Shown: positions 1 through 7,059 of the stretch, piece by piece
How positions within the stretch are numbered: position 1 is the first letter of the stretch
Layout: every line of letters starts with the position of its first letter
NCBI GenBank assembly: GCA_021783175.1
Contig: JAJXUF010000022.1
Coordinates: 1 to 43,697, forward strand
Length of the DNA stretch: 43,697 nt
Origin: Pseudomonadota bacterium
GTDB taxonomy: Bacteria > Pseudomonadota > Gammaproteobacteria > Acidiferrobacterales > UBA6901
Direction of reading: 5' to 3'
Program-made: the position numbers and the translations under genes
The notes under the pieces: model-generated
Database searches by the model: none
What the model saw: the letters and a program-made list of their open reading frames with translations, nothing else
What the model was told of the DNA's origin: nothing

Positions 1-1
1 T

Positions 2-319
2 GTTTGGCTGCTGAGCGCGCTGCTTGCAGGATTGGTTGGCGGAGCATTTGCCTGGCACGTGTCGGTGTTCTATCCGGAGACAGTGTTCGATCTCAATATC
101 AGCGTTTTTGCGATCGTTTTTGTCCTGTTCGGCGGCGCCGCCACCTTGATAGGACCCATTGTCGGAACGTTGCTGCTTTACAGTGTGTACAACTGGATTG
201 GAATATCACAACCCGAGTATTTCCAGCTCATTTTCGGCATCGCAATTGTGGGGTTAACATTATTTCTGCCCAATGGCCTGACCTCTTTGCTGCGAAGGGT
301 CAACATCGATGCCCCGTGA
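2..319 (+). CDS. livM: Branched-chain amino acid type ABC transporter permease, LivM family (3' end only)
   Basis: This is the C-terminal ~105 residues of an inner-membrane permease. The gene enters from outside the window, so its start is not seen. Hydrophobic helices alternate with a cytoplasmic loop that has the LivM/LivH pattern: FGGAATLIGPIVGTLLL is the conserved GG-x-G-(S/T)-x-x-GP-x-x-G segment that contacts the ATPases. The tail reads LFLPNGLTSLL, the usual F-x-P-x-G-L end of this family. The stop overlaps the start of the next ATPase gene by 11 bases, which supports a tightly coupled operon. The true substrate may be an amino acid, an amide, urea or another small polar compound. The sequence does not decide this, and no periplasmic binding protein is in view. 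Confidence 0.85.
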   Translation, partial: VWLLSALLAGLVGGAFAWHVSVFYPETVFDLNISVFAIVFVLFGGAATLIGPIVGTLLLYSVYNWIGISQPEYFQLIFGIAIVGLTLFLPNGLTSLLRRVNIDAP

Positions 320-1016
320 CGCATTGCTGGTTGTGGAGAATCTGAGCAAGCGCTTCGGCGCACTCAAGGCTCTGGATGGACTGACGCTGGCATTATCGGC
401 CGGTGAAATCGTGGGTTTGGTGGGCCCTAATGGCTCGGGCAAGACAACTGCAATCAATGTGATCTCCGGCGTTTACGCGCCTGACGGCGGTGAGGTGCGT
501 TTTAATGGCGAGTCCGTCGGCGGGTGGCCGATTCATCGTCTGGCCAGACGTGGCATCAATCGGACATTCCAGGTCCCGAAGCCTTTCAAAGGCCTAAGCG
601 TACGCGACAACCTCAAGGTTGCCGCTGTCCACTGCGGTGCTGGCGGGGAGAAAATGGATCAGTATCTCGAGCTGCTGCAGCTCGATAGCCTGGTCGAGCG
701 CGAGGCGTCCAGCCTGAACAGCGCACAACAGAAGCAGCTCGACCTGGCTCGGGCACTGGTTACCCGGCCGAAGCTGCTGCTTGTTGACGAAGTTGGTGCG
801 GGACTGAATCCGGGCGAGCTGCAGCACATGGCCGACATTTTAAAGGAAGTTGCGCGTTCCGGCGTCGCCTTGATGGTAGTCGAGCATCTGCTCGGATTCC
901 TGCAGGAACTTACGCAACGCGTGGTAGTAATGAACGCGGGGCGGGAAATTTTCGAAGGACCGCTGGAAGCGGCCGCGCGCGATCCAAAGGTGATCGATGT
1001 CTTCCTCGGCAGCTGA
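309..1016 (+). CDS. livG: ABC transporter ATP-binding protein, LivG-like
   Basis: Nucleotide-binding subunit of 235 residues that should sit on the cytoplasmic face of the LivHM-type permease. Walker A is GPNGSGKT at residues 39-46 and Walker B is LLLVDEVGAGLN, with the catalytic Glu present. The ABC signature is degenerate: LNSAQQKQLDLARAL where family members usually have LS-x-G-QQ-x-x-LE-x-ARAL. The ATG lies inside the end of livM, and the gene's own end overlaps livF by 20 bases, so the three genes are translationally coupled. The C-terminus is shorter than that of E. coli LivG. Assignment to this family is firm, the substrate is not. Confidence 0.9.
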   Translation: MPRDALLVVENLSKRFGALKALDGLTLALSAGEIVGLVGPNGSGKTTAINVISGVYAPDGGEVRFNGESVGGWPIHRLARRGINRTFQVPKPFKGLSVRDNLKVAAVHCGAGGEKMDQYLELLQLDSLVEREASSLNSAQQKQLDLARALVTRPKLLLVDEVGAGLNPGELQHMADILKEVARSGVALMVVEHLLGFLQELTQRVVVMNAGREIFEGPLEAAARDPKVIDVFLGS

Positions 1017-1743
1017 TACCGCGCTGTTGAGTGTCGCGGGCCTTGCGGCCGGATACGGACCGCTGCAGGTTTTGTGGGACGTGGACATCAGGATTGGTGA
1101 GCGCGAATGCGTCATACTGCTTGGCCCAAATGGCGCAGGTAAAACTACGTTGCTCAAGGCATTAGTCGGACTGGTTCCACTGCTGCACGGCTCGATCATA
1201 TTCGGCGACCGCAATCTGGAGCGTACACGCACTGACGTGCGCGTACGCCAGGGCATTTCCTACATGTCGGAGATCGGGGTATTTCCCAATCTCAGCGTGA
1301 ATGAAAATCTGGAGCTCGGCGGCTATTACCTGCGGCAAAGTGAAGTGCGCCGACGCGCCGGCGAACTCTATGAAATATTTCCGGACCTGGCAGGAAGGCA
1401 ACGCGCCGCCGCCAGCAGCCTGAGCGGTGGCCAACGCAAAATGCTTGGATTAGCCAAAGCCTTCATTAGCCGACCGCGGCTGCTCGTTATGGATGAGCCC
1501 TCGGCAGGGCTGTCGCCGCGCTACGTAAAGGAAGTAATCGTCGCGCTGCAGCGCTTTCAGGGTCAAGGTCTGGCTATGCTAATTGCCGAACAGAATCTGG
1601 GGTTCCTGACGCTTGCCTCGCGGGTTTACGTACTCGAAGGGGGGCGCATCAGCTTTAGCGGAAGTGCCGCTGATTTGCAGAAGGATGATGTGTTAAGGCA
1701 GAGCTATTTCGGGCTGCACAGTGGTGGGTATAGCGCACCCTGA
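997..1743 (+). CDS. livF: ABC transporter ATP-binding protein, LivF-like
   Basis: Second nucleotide-binding subunit (248 residues) of the same importer. It has Walker A GPNGAGKT at residues 43-50, a canonical signature LSGGQRKMLGLAKAF, Walker B LLVMDEPSAGLS and the H-loop region replaced by IAEQNLGF, as is normal for LivF. It starts inside livG and is the last gene of the operon. The canonical signature here contrasts with the degenerate one in LivG, so the two ATP sites of the heterodimer may not be equivalent. Confidence 0.92.
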   Translation: MSSSAADTALLSVAGLAAGYGPLQVLWDVDIRIGERECVILLGPNGAGKTTLLKALVGLVPLLHGSIIFGDRNLERTRTDVRVRQGISYMSEIGVFPNLSVNENLELGGYYLRQSEVRRRAGELYEIFPDLAGRQRAAASSLSGGQRKMLGLAKAFISRPRLLVMDEPSAGLSPRYVKEVIVALQRFQGQGLAMLIAEQNLGFLTLASRVYVLEGGRISFSGSAADLQKDDVLRQSYFGLHSGGYSAP

Positions 1744-1996
1744 AACTGACATCGAAACGAGGCCGCCCTGAGTTTTGCGGCAGCGCAAGAGTTGGAATAA
1801 ATTGCAGTGAAAAAAAGCGGTCTGGTGAGCCTGGAGGCGTCTATCCACTGGCGCAGTCCGCACGCTGTGCACATTGACCGGCGCTTTTTCGGGCGCGTGA
1901 GTCTGTGGCGCGACTTTTTTCGCGGCCAGCTGGCTGAGGGGGCTTGCCGGCGCCGCTGCGGGAGATGTGGTTTGCGGGAAACTGCCGGCCGGTGAT

Positions 1997-3028
1997 ATGG
2001 CGGAACCGCGAGACGACCGTCTCGTGCGGGAGGTGCGCGCAAGCCAGTTTCGCCGCAGATTGGCAAATGGTGTCGAGGTCGTGCCGCGTGTTGGGCGCTT
2101 CTATCCGCGCAACATGGTGGCGGACCTGGAAGGTTTCTTTTCCGCGGATCGGCGCCCCTTGCGTTGTCTCGCGAATGACGGGGATGTCCTGCGCGTAGAT
2201 CTCAATCACCCGCTGTCCGCCCAGCCTATCGACTTGGAAATCTGCCTGGGCGAAAACCTGCCAGGCAAGGAGGAGCGCGGCGGCCAGGTGAATGACGTCG
2301 CACATGAGCTTTCAACGGCAGGTCCTGGCATGCAGGCCGACCTGTCTGACCTCGAGACAGATTTTTTTGGCGGCGACCCGTTTGCACGTCTTGATCCGCG
2401 GCCGGACACGCAGTTTTATCAAAGCCCGCGCAACATCCAGCACCTGGATCGATGTGCGCGCGAGCGCATCACCGGAATTTACCGCCGGTTTCTTCGTCCC
2501 GGAATGCACGTACTGGATATCATGAGCAGTTGCACGTCGCATTTGGCTATCGAACACGACAGCGTCTTTGATGCGGAGGTTACGGGAATCGGACTCAATC
2601 TGGCCGAACTGGAAAGCAACCCAGCGTTGTCCCGGCGCCTGGTGCACGACCTCAATGTCAACTCGACGCTGCCGCTGCCAGACCACCTTTTTGATGCCGC
2701 CGTGTGCACCGCTTCAATCGAGTATCTCATCCAGCCGCGCGAGGTATTGCGCGACGTGTTGCGAACGCTCAAGCCCGGAGCGCCTCTGGTAGTCACGTTT
2801 TCCGATCGCTGGTTTCCGACCAAGGTGATTGCGATTTGGGAGGAATTGCACCCATTCGAGCGCCTTGCACTGGTTAGCAACTATTTGCGCTTTGCCGGAT
2901 TCAAGGCGATTGGCACCGAATCGATTCGCGGGCTGCCGCGCCCGGGCGACGATCAGTATGCAGACAAGCTGGCTTTTGCCGATCCGGTTTTCGTCGTGTG
3001 GGGAAACAAGATGGCGGAGAGTAGCTGA
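1997..3028 (+). CDS. SAM-dependent methyltransferase with divergent FKBP/SlyD-like N-terminal segment
   Basis: The C-terminal ~200 residues look like a class I methyltransferase of the 'type 11' kind. LDIMSSCTSHL takes the place of motif I (the usual D-x-G-x-G is missing), followed by HDLNVNSTLPLPDHLFDAAVC, a motif-IV-like block, and LKPGAPLVVTFSDRWFPTK with a downstream LHPFERL block. This variant is a known subfamily whose substrate is not established. The N-terminal ~100 residues include GRFYPR and VDLNHPLSAQPIDLEI, and the latter resembles the end of an FKBP/SlyD prolyl isomerase domain (D-x-NHPLAG-x-x-L-x-F-x-V). Most FKBP active-site aromatics are not apparent, so isomerase activity is doubtful. 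I chose the ATG at 1997; a GTG at 1967 is in frame but poorly spaced from GGGAG. It stands alone, 253 bases after livF. The substrate is unknown. Confidence 0.7.
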   Translation: MAEPRDDRLVREVRASQFRRRLANGVEVVPRVGRFYPRNMVADLEGFFSADRRPLRCLANDGDVLRVDLNHPLSAQPIDLEICLGENLPGKEERGGQVNDVAHELSTAGPGMQADLSDLETDFFGGDPFARLDPRPDTQFYQSPRNIQHLDRCARERITGIYRRFLRPGMHVLDIMSSCTSHLAIEHDSVFDAEVTGIGLNLAELESNPALSRRLVHDLNVNSTLPLPDHLFDAAVCTASIEYLIQPREVLRDVLRTLKPGAPLVVTFSDRWFPTKVIAIWEELHPFERLALVSNYLRFAGFKAIGTESIRGLPRPGDDQYADKLAFADPVFVVWGNKMAESS

Positions 3029-3799
3029 TGTGCCGGTGACGCGGCAGGATCGGTTCCGTGGTGGCACATGCTGCATGGCCGAACCCTGAAAGCGTATTCT
3101 GTGACATCCATTTTCTCTCGCTGGGCAGATCACATGTTGGGATCGGCGCTAGGGTATGGCTAAAGGCGTATTTTCAAAAGGACCCGTTTCCGGCCAATAT
3201 GCATCTCGTTTGAAGCTGCACCGCTGTCTCGGATGTGCTCATCGAAAATTCGAGCTTGCCGATCCCGCTCACCGGAATTGCGTTCGCATTGCGGTTCTTG
3301 TCATGGTCGGGTCAGGTGGTATCGCGAATGCTCGGGATCGGCCCGCTGGTTGAGTTACTAGTTCGCGGCGCATATCGGGACGCGACGCAACAGCAGACGT
3401 CGGTCAGTGTCTTGCCGGGCGCCAGCCGGCGACGAGCGGGATGCGGATGGGAAATATTACTATTTACTTATATGTAAGCTTTCCCGGCGCAAACCATTGC
3501 GGCAAAGGCGCCACGGACAAGTTGGCTGTTGCCGAGCGCACCGCTTTTGAGTTCTGGAGTCAAGGCGAGTATCTTGAAAACTGCGAACTCGGCCGGCAGG
3601 TACGCCTCTAATATAAAGGTAAATTGGGTCTATAGGCAAATAGGGCAAGAAAAGACCGACGCCTTATATTATAGAGGTGACGCTATGAGCGCGCCGGGTA
3701 AGGCGATAGGTTGCAGCGAGAATCTGTGGCGGACGGCAGGCAATCGCGTAACTGACTGTCTTCGCCAACGACGGGCTCGGGAAAATAAGGATTATGTCA
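3029..3799. other. Gene-poor region upstream of the sulfur operon
   Basis: No convincing gene is present in about 770 bases. Short reading frames on the plus strand at 3156-3353 and 3235-3477 have no recognisable motif and could be remnants of a decayed gene. From about 3460 the base composition turns AT-rich for short patches, unlike the flanking genes. These patches hold an imperfect inverted repeat described separately. A 49-codon frame starts at an ATG at 3685 behind AGAGGTGA (3673-3680) and runs to 3834, overlapping dsrE. It could be a leader peptide but has no other support. Confidence 0.5.
3605..3677. promoter_or_regulatory. Imperfect inverted repeat, possible operator/promoter region of the sulfur operon
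   Basis: CCTCTAATATAAAGG (3605-3619) and CCTTATATTATAGAGG (3662-3677) are near reverse complements with small insertions, 42 bases apart. Both arms contain -10-like AT blocks (TATATT and TATTAT in the right arm). No good -35 hexamer lies at 16-18 bases from either, so an activator-dependent promoter or a two-site operator fits better than a plain sigma-70 promoter. The repeat ends about 120 bases before the dsrE start. Confidence 0.4.
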
Positions 3800-4186
3800 A
3801 TGAACAAGATCAGCATCGTGGTGCTGTCAGATGACCGCGAACACCTGCAGATGGCGGGAATGATGGCCTCGGTGGGCGCGGTAAGCGGCAATGAGGTTAC
3901 CGTTTTTGTCTCCATGAATGCCTTGAAATATTTCATTAAAGGTGCGGCCGACAAGGCCCCGGCGGAGGGGATGATGGGCGGTTTGTTGGAAAGCAAGAAT
4001 GCCCCATCGTTCAAGACGCTGTTTCAGCAGGCTGTAGAACTCGGGGATGCCAACATTCATCCCTGCACCATGGCGATGGATGTACTCGGCCTTGAGCCCC
4101 GCGACCTGGAGCCCTACGTCAAGGAGCCAATGGGTCTGACCAAGTTTTTAGACAATGCCCAAGCCGGTCAGGTTTGGTCGTTTTGA
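3800..4186 (+). CDS. DsrE/DsrE2-like sulfur carrier protein
   Basis: Protein of 128 residues of the DsrE/DsrF/DsrH-like superfamily. The N-terminal strand reads MNKISIVVLSDD, and a later block reads GNEVTVFVSMNAL, as in DsrE2/DsrE3 proteins. It has a single cysteine (C89) in HPCTMAMDVLGL, matching the conserved C-x-M-x-MD-x-x-G of DsrE2-type proteins, where the cysteine carries sulfane sulfur or thiosulfate. DsrE2/3 and TusA are known partners in dissimilatory sulfur oxidation, and tusA follows here after 28 bases. The start at 3800 is preferred to the ATG at 3794 because AAGG at 3787-3790 is then nine bases away. The role (cytoplasmic sulfur relay for the SQR below) is inferred from family and context. 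Confidence 0.8.
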   Translation: MNKISIVVLSDDREHLQMAGMMASVGAVSGNEVTVFVSMNALKYFIKGAADKAPAEGMMGGLLESKNAPSFKTLFQQAVELGDANIHPCTMAMDVLGLEPRDLEPYVKEPMGLTKFLDNAQAGQVWSF

Positions 4187-4214
4187 ACTTCACGATAAAT
4201 AGGGGGTCGGTACG

Positions 4215-4445
4215 ATGGCGGAGAAAAGACTGATTGATGCGCGCGGCAGCTTCTGCCCCGGACCGCTTATGGAGCTCATTGCCGGTATGAAGGCCGCCAA
4301 AGTTGGTGATGAGCTTGAGGTGCTTTCCACCGACAAGGGATCGGTGACAGACATCCCGGACTGGATCAAAAAGGTCGGCCATGACCTGTTAGACACGAGC
4401 GAAGAAGGAGGGGTGTGGCATATTACCGTGCGTAAGGCCAAGTAG
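4215..4445 (+). CDS. tusA: TusA-family sulfurtransferase
   Basis: Small protein of 76 residues with the invariant C-P-x-P motif as CPGP at residues 14-17. C14 is the persulfide-carrying residue. The end, GGVWHITVRKAK, is the usual last strand of the TusA fold. TusA proteins shuttle sulfane sulfur in the cytoplasm, either for tRNA thiolation or, when linked to dsrE and sulfur-oxidation genes as here, for sulfur oxidation. A run of G at 4201-4205 serves as the ribosome binding site. Given the neighbours, the dissimilatory role is the better guess. Confidence 0.9.
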   Translation: MAEKRLIDARGSFCPGPLMELIAGMKAAKVGDELEVLSTDKGSVTDIPDWIKKVGHDLLDTSEEGGVWHITVRKAK

Positions 4446-4511
4446 GATTTAGGCGCCCGACCAACAATGTAGCTATACGTCGATAAGAACCTTTAGGATT
4501 AGGAGGCTGCC

Positions 4512-5645
4512 ATGAAGATCGTCATAGTTGGTGGTGGAATGGGCGGAACCATTCTGGGGAACAACCTGGCGCGGCGTCTGAGCCAGGAGCTCAAAAGTGG
4601 TAAGGTGCGCATAACCATGCTGTCGGCATCCGACCGGCACATGTACCAGCCAGGACTTCTCTACGTCGCTGTCGGCAGCATGATGCCGGACGAACTCTAT
4701 CGCGATCAGGCGAGCTTGCTGGAACCTGGAATTGATTTTCGTGTCGATCCAGTCGAACAGTTCATGCTCGACAAGCGACAGGTCAAGACCAAGAGCGGTG
4801 CGACCCATGAGTACGATATTCTTGTCATTGCCACCGGATCGCGCATTGCCCCGGAAACCATTCCTGGTTTGGCCGAAAATGCCGAAATGTTCTATACCGA
4901 GGAAGGCGCGGTCAAAATGCTCAAGCGTCTGCGCGAATTCCAAGGCGGGCGCGTGGTGATCACCGTAGGTGTGCCGCACAAGTGCCCCATGGCACCACTC
5001 GAAATCACCTTTATGCTGAACGATTTCTTCAAGGAGCGCGGCATCCGGGACAAGGTGCAGCTGCATTACACGTATCCCATCGGGCGCGTGCACAGCCTGG
5101 AGAACGTCGCAAAATGGGCGGCGCCGGAATTCGACCGCCTCGGTATTACTTACGAAACGCTGTTCAACATGAAGGAAGTGGACGGAAAGAACAAGGAGCT
5201 CAAGAGCGAAGAGGGGTCATCGACGAAGTTCGATCTGTTGGTCGCCATTCCTGCACACCGCGGCATGGATGTCGTCGAAAAGAACGGCCTTGGCCAGAAT
5301 GGCTGGATCCCGACTAACCGTACGCGCCTGAATATGGAAGGTCGCGACAATGTGTTCGTGTTGGGGGACACTACCAACCTGCCGATAAGCAAGGCAGGCT
5401 CGACTGCACACTTCGAGGCCGAGACTCTGGGCGAAAACATCGCAGCGATGGTAAAGATCGGCGCGCCGGTGCGCGACTACGACGGCAAGGTGTTTTGTTT
5501 CATCGAGGCCGGCAAGGACCGGGCGACCTACGCCATGTTCAACTACACCACGCCGCCTGACCCGAAGGTACCGACGCGCGCGGTTCACTGGTTCAAAGTC
5601 GCATACAACAAACTTTACTGGGTCTCGGCTCGCGGTCTGCTCTAA
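4512..5645 (+). CDS. sqr: Sulfide:quinone oxidoreductase-like FAD flavoprotein
   Basis: Flavoprotein of 377 residues in the SQR/FCSD/NDH-2 superfamily. It has the FAD-binding GGGMGG at residues 7-12, ATGS at 107-110 in the second nucleotide-binding region and the GD of VFVLGDTTNLP (285-286). HKCPMAPLE carries C158, matching one catalytic cysteine of SQRs. YDGKVFC carries C329, matching the C-terminal one. There is no equivalent of the third SQR cysteine (C128 in Acidithiobacillus). The C-terminal tail is short and aromatic (HWFKVAYNKLYWVSARGLL) and could be an amphipathic membrane anchor. A strong AGGAGG lies six bases before the ATG. It likely oxidises sulfide or polysulfide and reduces quinone. 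It could instead be a related flavoprotein with another sulfur substrate. Confidence 0.8.
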   Translation: MKIVIVGGGMGGTILGNNLARRLSQELKSGKVRITMLSASDRHMYQPGLLYVAVGSMMPDELYRDQASLLEPGIDFRVDPVEQFMLDKRQVKTKSGATHEYDILVIATGSRIAPETIPGLAENAEMFYTEEGAVKMLKRLREFQGGRVVITVGVPHKCPMAPLEITFMLNDFFKERGIRDKVQLHYTYPIGRVHSLENVAKWAAPEFDRLGITYETLFNMKEVDGKNKELKSEEGSSTKFDLLVAIPAHRGMDVVEKNGLGQNGWIPTNRTRLNMEGRDNVFVLGDTTNLPISKAGSTAHFEAETLGENIAAMVKIGAPVRDYDGKVFCFIEAGKDRATYAMFNYTTPPDPKVPTRAVHWFKVAYNKLYWVSARGLL

Positions 5646-5658
5646 GAGGAGGCATGTC

Positions 5659-6273
5659 ATGAACAGTGCAGCAGAAAAAATCACAGGTGATGGTGGCGAA
5701 CTCGAGCGCCTTATGCAGGCGGCGAAGGACTCGCTCACCGATGACATGGTCTCGAGACTCTCGGCGACCGCGACTGGTGCGATGGATATTGTTGATCGCG
5801 TCAATCGCAGCGGGCTTATTGACGCCATTCCGGCACTTGCGCAACTTGTGCAAAACGGCGATCTCGATCGTATCATCCAGCTCGCCCGTTTGGTCCACTC
5901 GGCACAGGATGCTCTCACCGACGACATGATCGGGCGTTTGGCCGAGACCGTGGGCGAAGGGCTATCGCTTCTTGACCGGATGAACCGTGCCGGCGTGGGA
6001 CGCCTTATTGGAGTACTCGAGGAGATGCAGGCAAGCGGAGTATTGGAGCGCGTTGCAAACATGCTGCCCGGTCTGATGGGTCGGCTCGAGCGGGTGAACG
6101 CCATGTTCGAGTCAATGGAGCGGGCCGCCGATTCCCTGACAAAGGAGGCGCCCACTAACGGCGGTATCATGGGAGTATGGCATCTGCTTGCCGACCGCAA
6201 TAACCAGGAAGTCCTGCGATTCATGTTCGGGGCCGGTCGGGAGTTGCGTTCTGTCTACATGCCCAAGAAATAG
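5659..6273 (+). CDS. DUF1641 protein with tandem internal duplication
   Basis: Protein of 204 residues with no cysteine and no clear membrane segment. Residues ~20-76 and ~81-137 are a direct repeat: KDSLTDDMVSRLSATATGAM and QDALTDDMIGRLAETVGEGL align, then D-R-V/M-N-R-S/A-G in each, then L-x-x-G-x-L-x-R/E-x-x-x-L/M-A. The C-terminal GIMGVWHLLADRNNQEVLRFMF is the conserved DUF1641 end. DUF1641 proteins are of unknown function and often sit beside SQR-type flavoproteins or formate dehydrogenases. The gene follows sqr after 13 bases behind AGAGGAGG, so it is almost certainly co-expressed. A helical scaffold or membrane-docking partner for the flavoprotein is my inference. Confidence 0.8.
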   Translation: MNSAAEKITGDGGELERLMQAAKDSLTDDMVSRLSATATGAMDIVDRVNRSGLIDAIPALAQLVQNGDLDRIIQLARLVHSAQDALTDDMIGRLAETVGEGLSLLDRMNRAGVGRLIGVLEEMQASGVLERVANMLPGLMGRLERVNAMFESMERAADSLTKEAPTNGGIMGVWHLLADRNNQEVLRFMFGAGRELRSVYMPKK

Positions 6274-6303
6274 CGCGACAGCGTTGCACCTGCGGAGGCC
6301 TTG

Positions 6304-6789
6304 ATGCCGTCATTTGATGTGGTCTCGCAGGTGCAAATGCAGGAGGTGCGCAATGCGGTCGACCAGACCAATCGTGAAATCGAAAACCGGTTCGATTTGA
6401 AAGGATCCGATGCGCGAGTGGAGCTGGTCGAATCGCGCATGACGCTGTTCGCGGATGACGAGTTCAAGGTTAAGCAGATCAGGGACATTCTTCTACCAAA
6501 GCTGGTCAAGCGCCAGATTGATCCGGGATGCCTCGAGGAAGGCAATGTCGAGGCCGCAGCCGGGGGGAAGGCACGTCAGGAAATCCTGGTGCGCGAGGGG
6601 ATCGACACTGAACTTGCGCGCCGGATCGTTAAGTTGATCAAGGATGCACGCCTCAAGGTTCAGGCGGCGATACAGGGCGACCAGATTCGGGTGTCAGGCA
6701 AGCAGCGTGATGATTTGCAGACCGTCATTGCGTTTTTGCGTGCACAGAAGCTTGGGCTGCCGCTGCAATATGTCAATTTCCGCGACTAG
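6304..6789 (+). CDS. yajQ: YajQ-family nucleotide-binding protein
   Basis: Protein of 161 residues that covers the full family length. It begins MPSFDVVSQVQMQEVRNAVDQ, the family's near-invariant N-terminus, and continues with NRFDLKGSDA. The two RNP-like domains follow, ending in LGLPLQYVNFRD. YajQ-family proteins bind RNA or nucleotides, and some members bind cyclic di-GMP and act as coregulators in Xanthomonas. GCGGAGG at 6292-6298 fixes the ATG at 6304. It lies 30 bases after the DUF1641 gene and may be read from the same transcript. A diguanylate cyclase gene follows, which makes a c-di-GMP link worth testing but does not prove it. Confidence 0.93.
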   Translation: MPSFDVVSQVQMQEVRNAVDQTNREIENRFDLKGSDARVELVESRMTLFADDEFKVKQIRDILLPKLVKRQIDPGCLEEGNVEAAAGGKARQEILVREGIDTELARRIVKLIKDARLKVQAAIQGDQIRVSGKQRDDLQTVIAFLRAQKLGLPLQYVNFRD

Positions 6790-7059
6790 CAATTCTTTCC
6801 CGGTGCTGGGCCGATAACCATCCCGCCGCCGGCCGGCATCGCTTTTCGTGCCTTAAGCCCGATGTCGTACCGTGCGCGCCCAGATTGCGCTATTCTTAGG
6901 CTGAATGAGTCACTTGGCCAACGACAGGCGCTTGCGTCCAGCTCGTTACGGGGCCGGCCCCGGAAGGTACGCTCGTCGCCGCCCCATTCTGCAATGTGCC
7001 GGCCGACACGCGCCTGTGGCCGATAGACTGGTCACGAGTTGCGGCTGGCGGATCAGGCA

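Noticed and set aside
1704..2066. Minus-strand frame of 120 codons over the livF end and the gap
   Set aside because: It overlaps livF and the methyltransferase start, has no family motif and shows low-complexity Arg/Pro content typical of a shadow frame in GC-rich DNA.
5217..6224. Long minus-strand frame of 335 codons opposite sqr and the DUF1641 gene
   Set aside because: Ser/Arg-rich translation with no motif. The plus strand carries two well-supported genes with strong ribosome binding sites.
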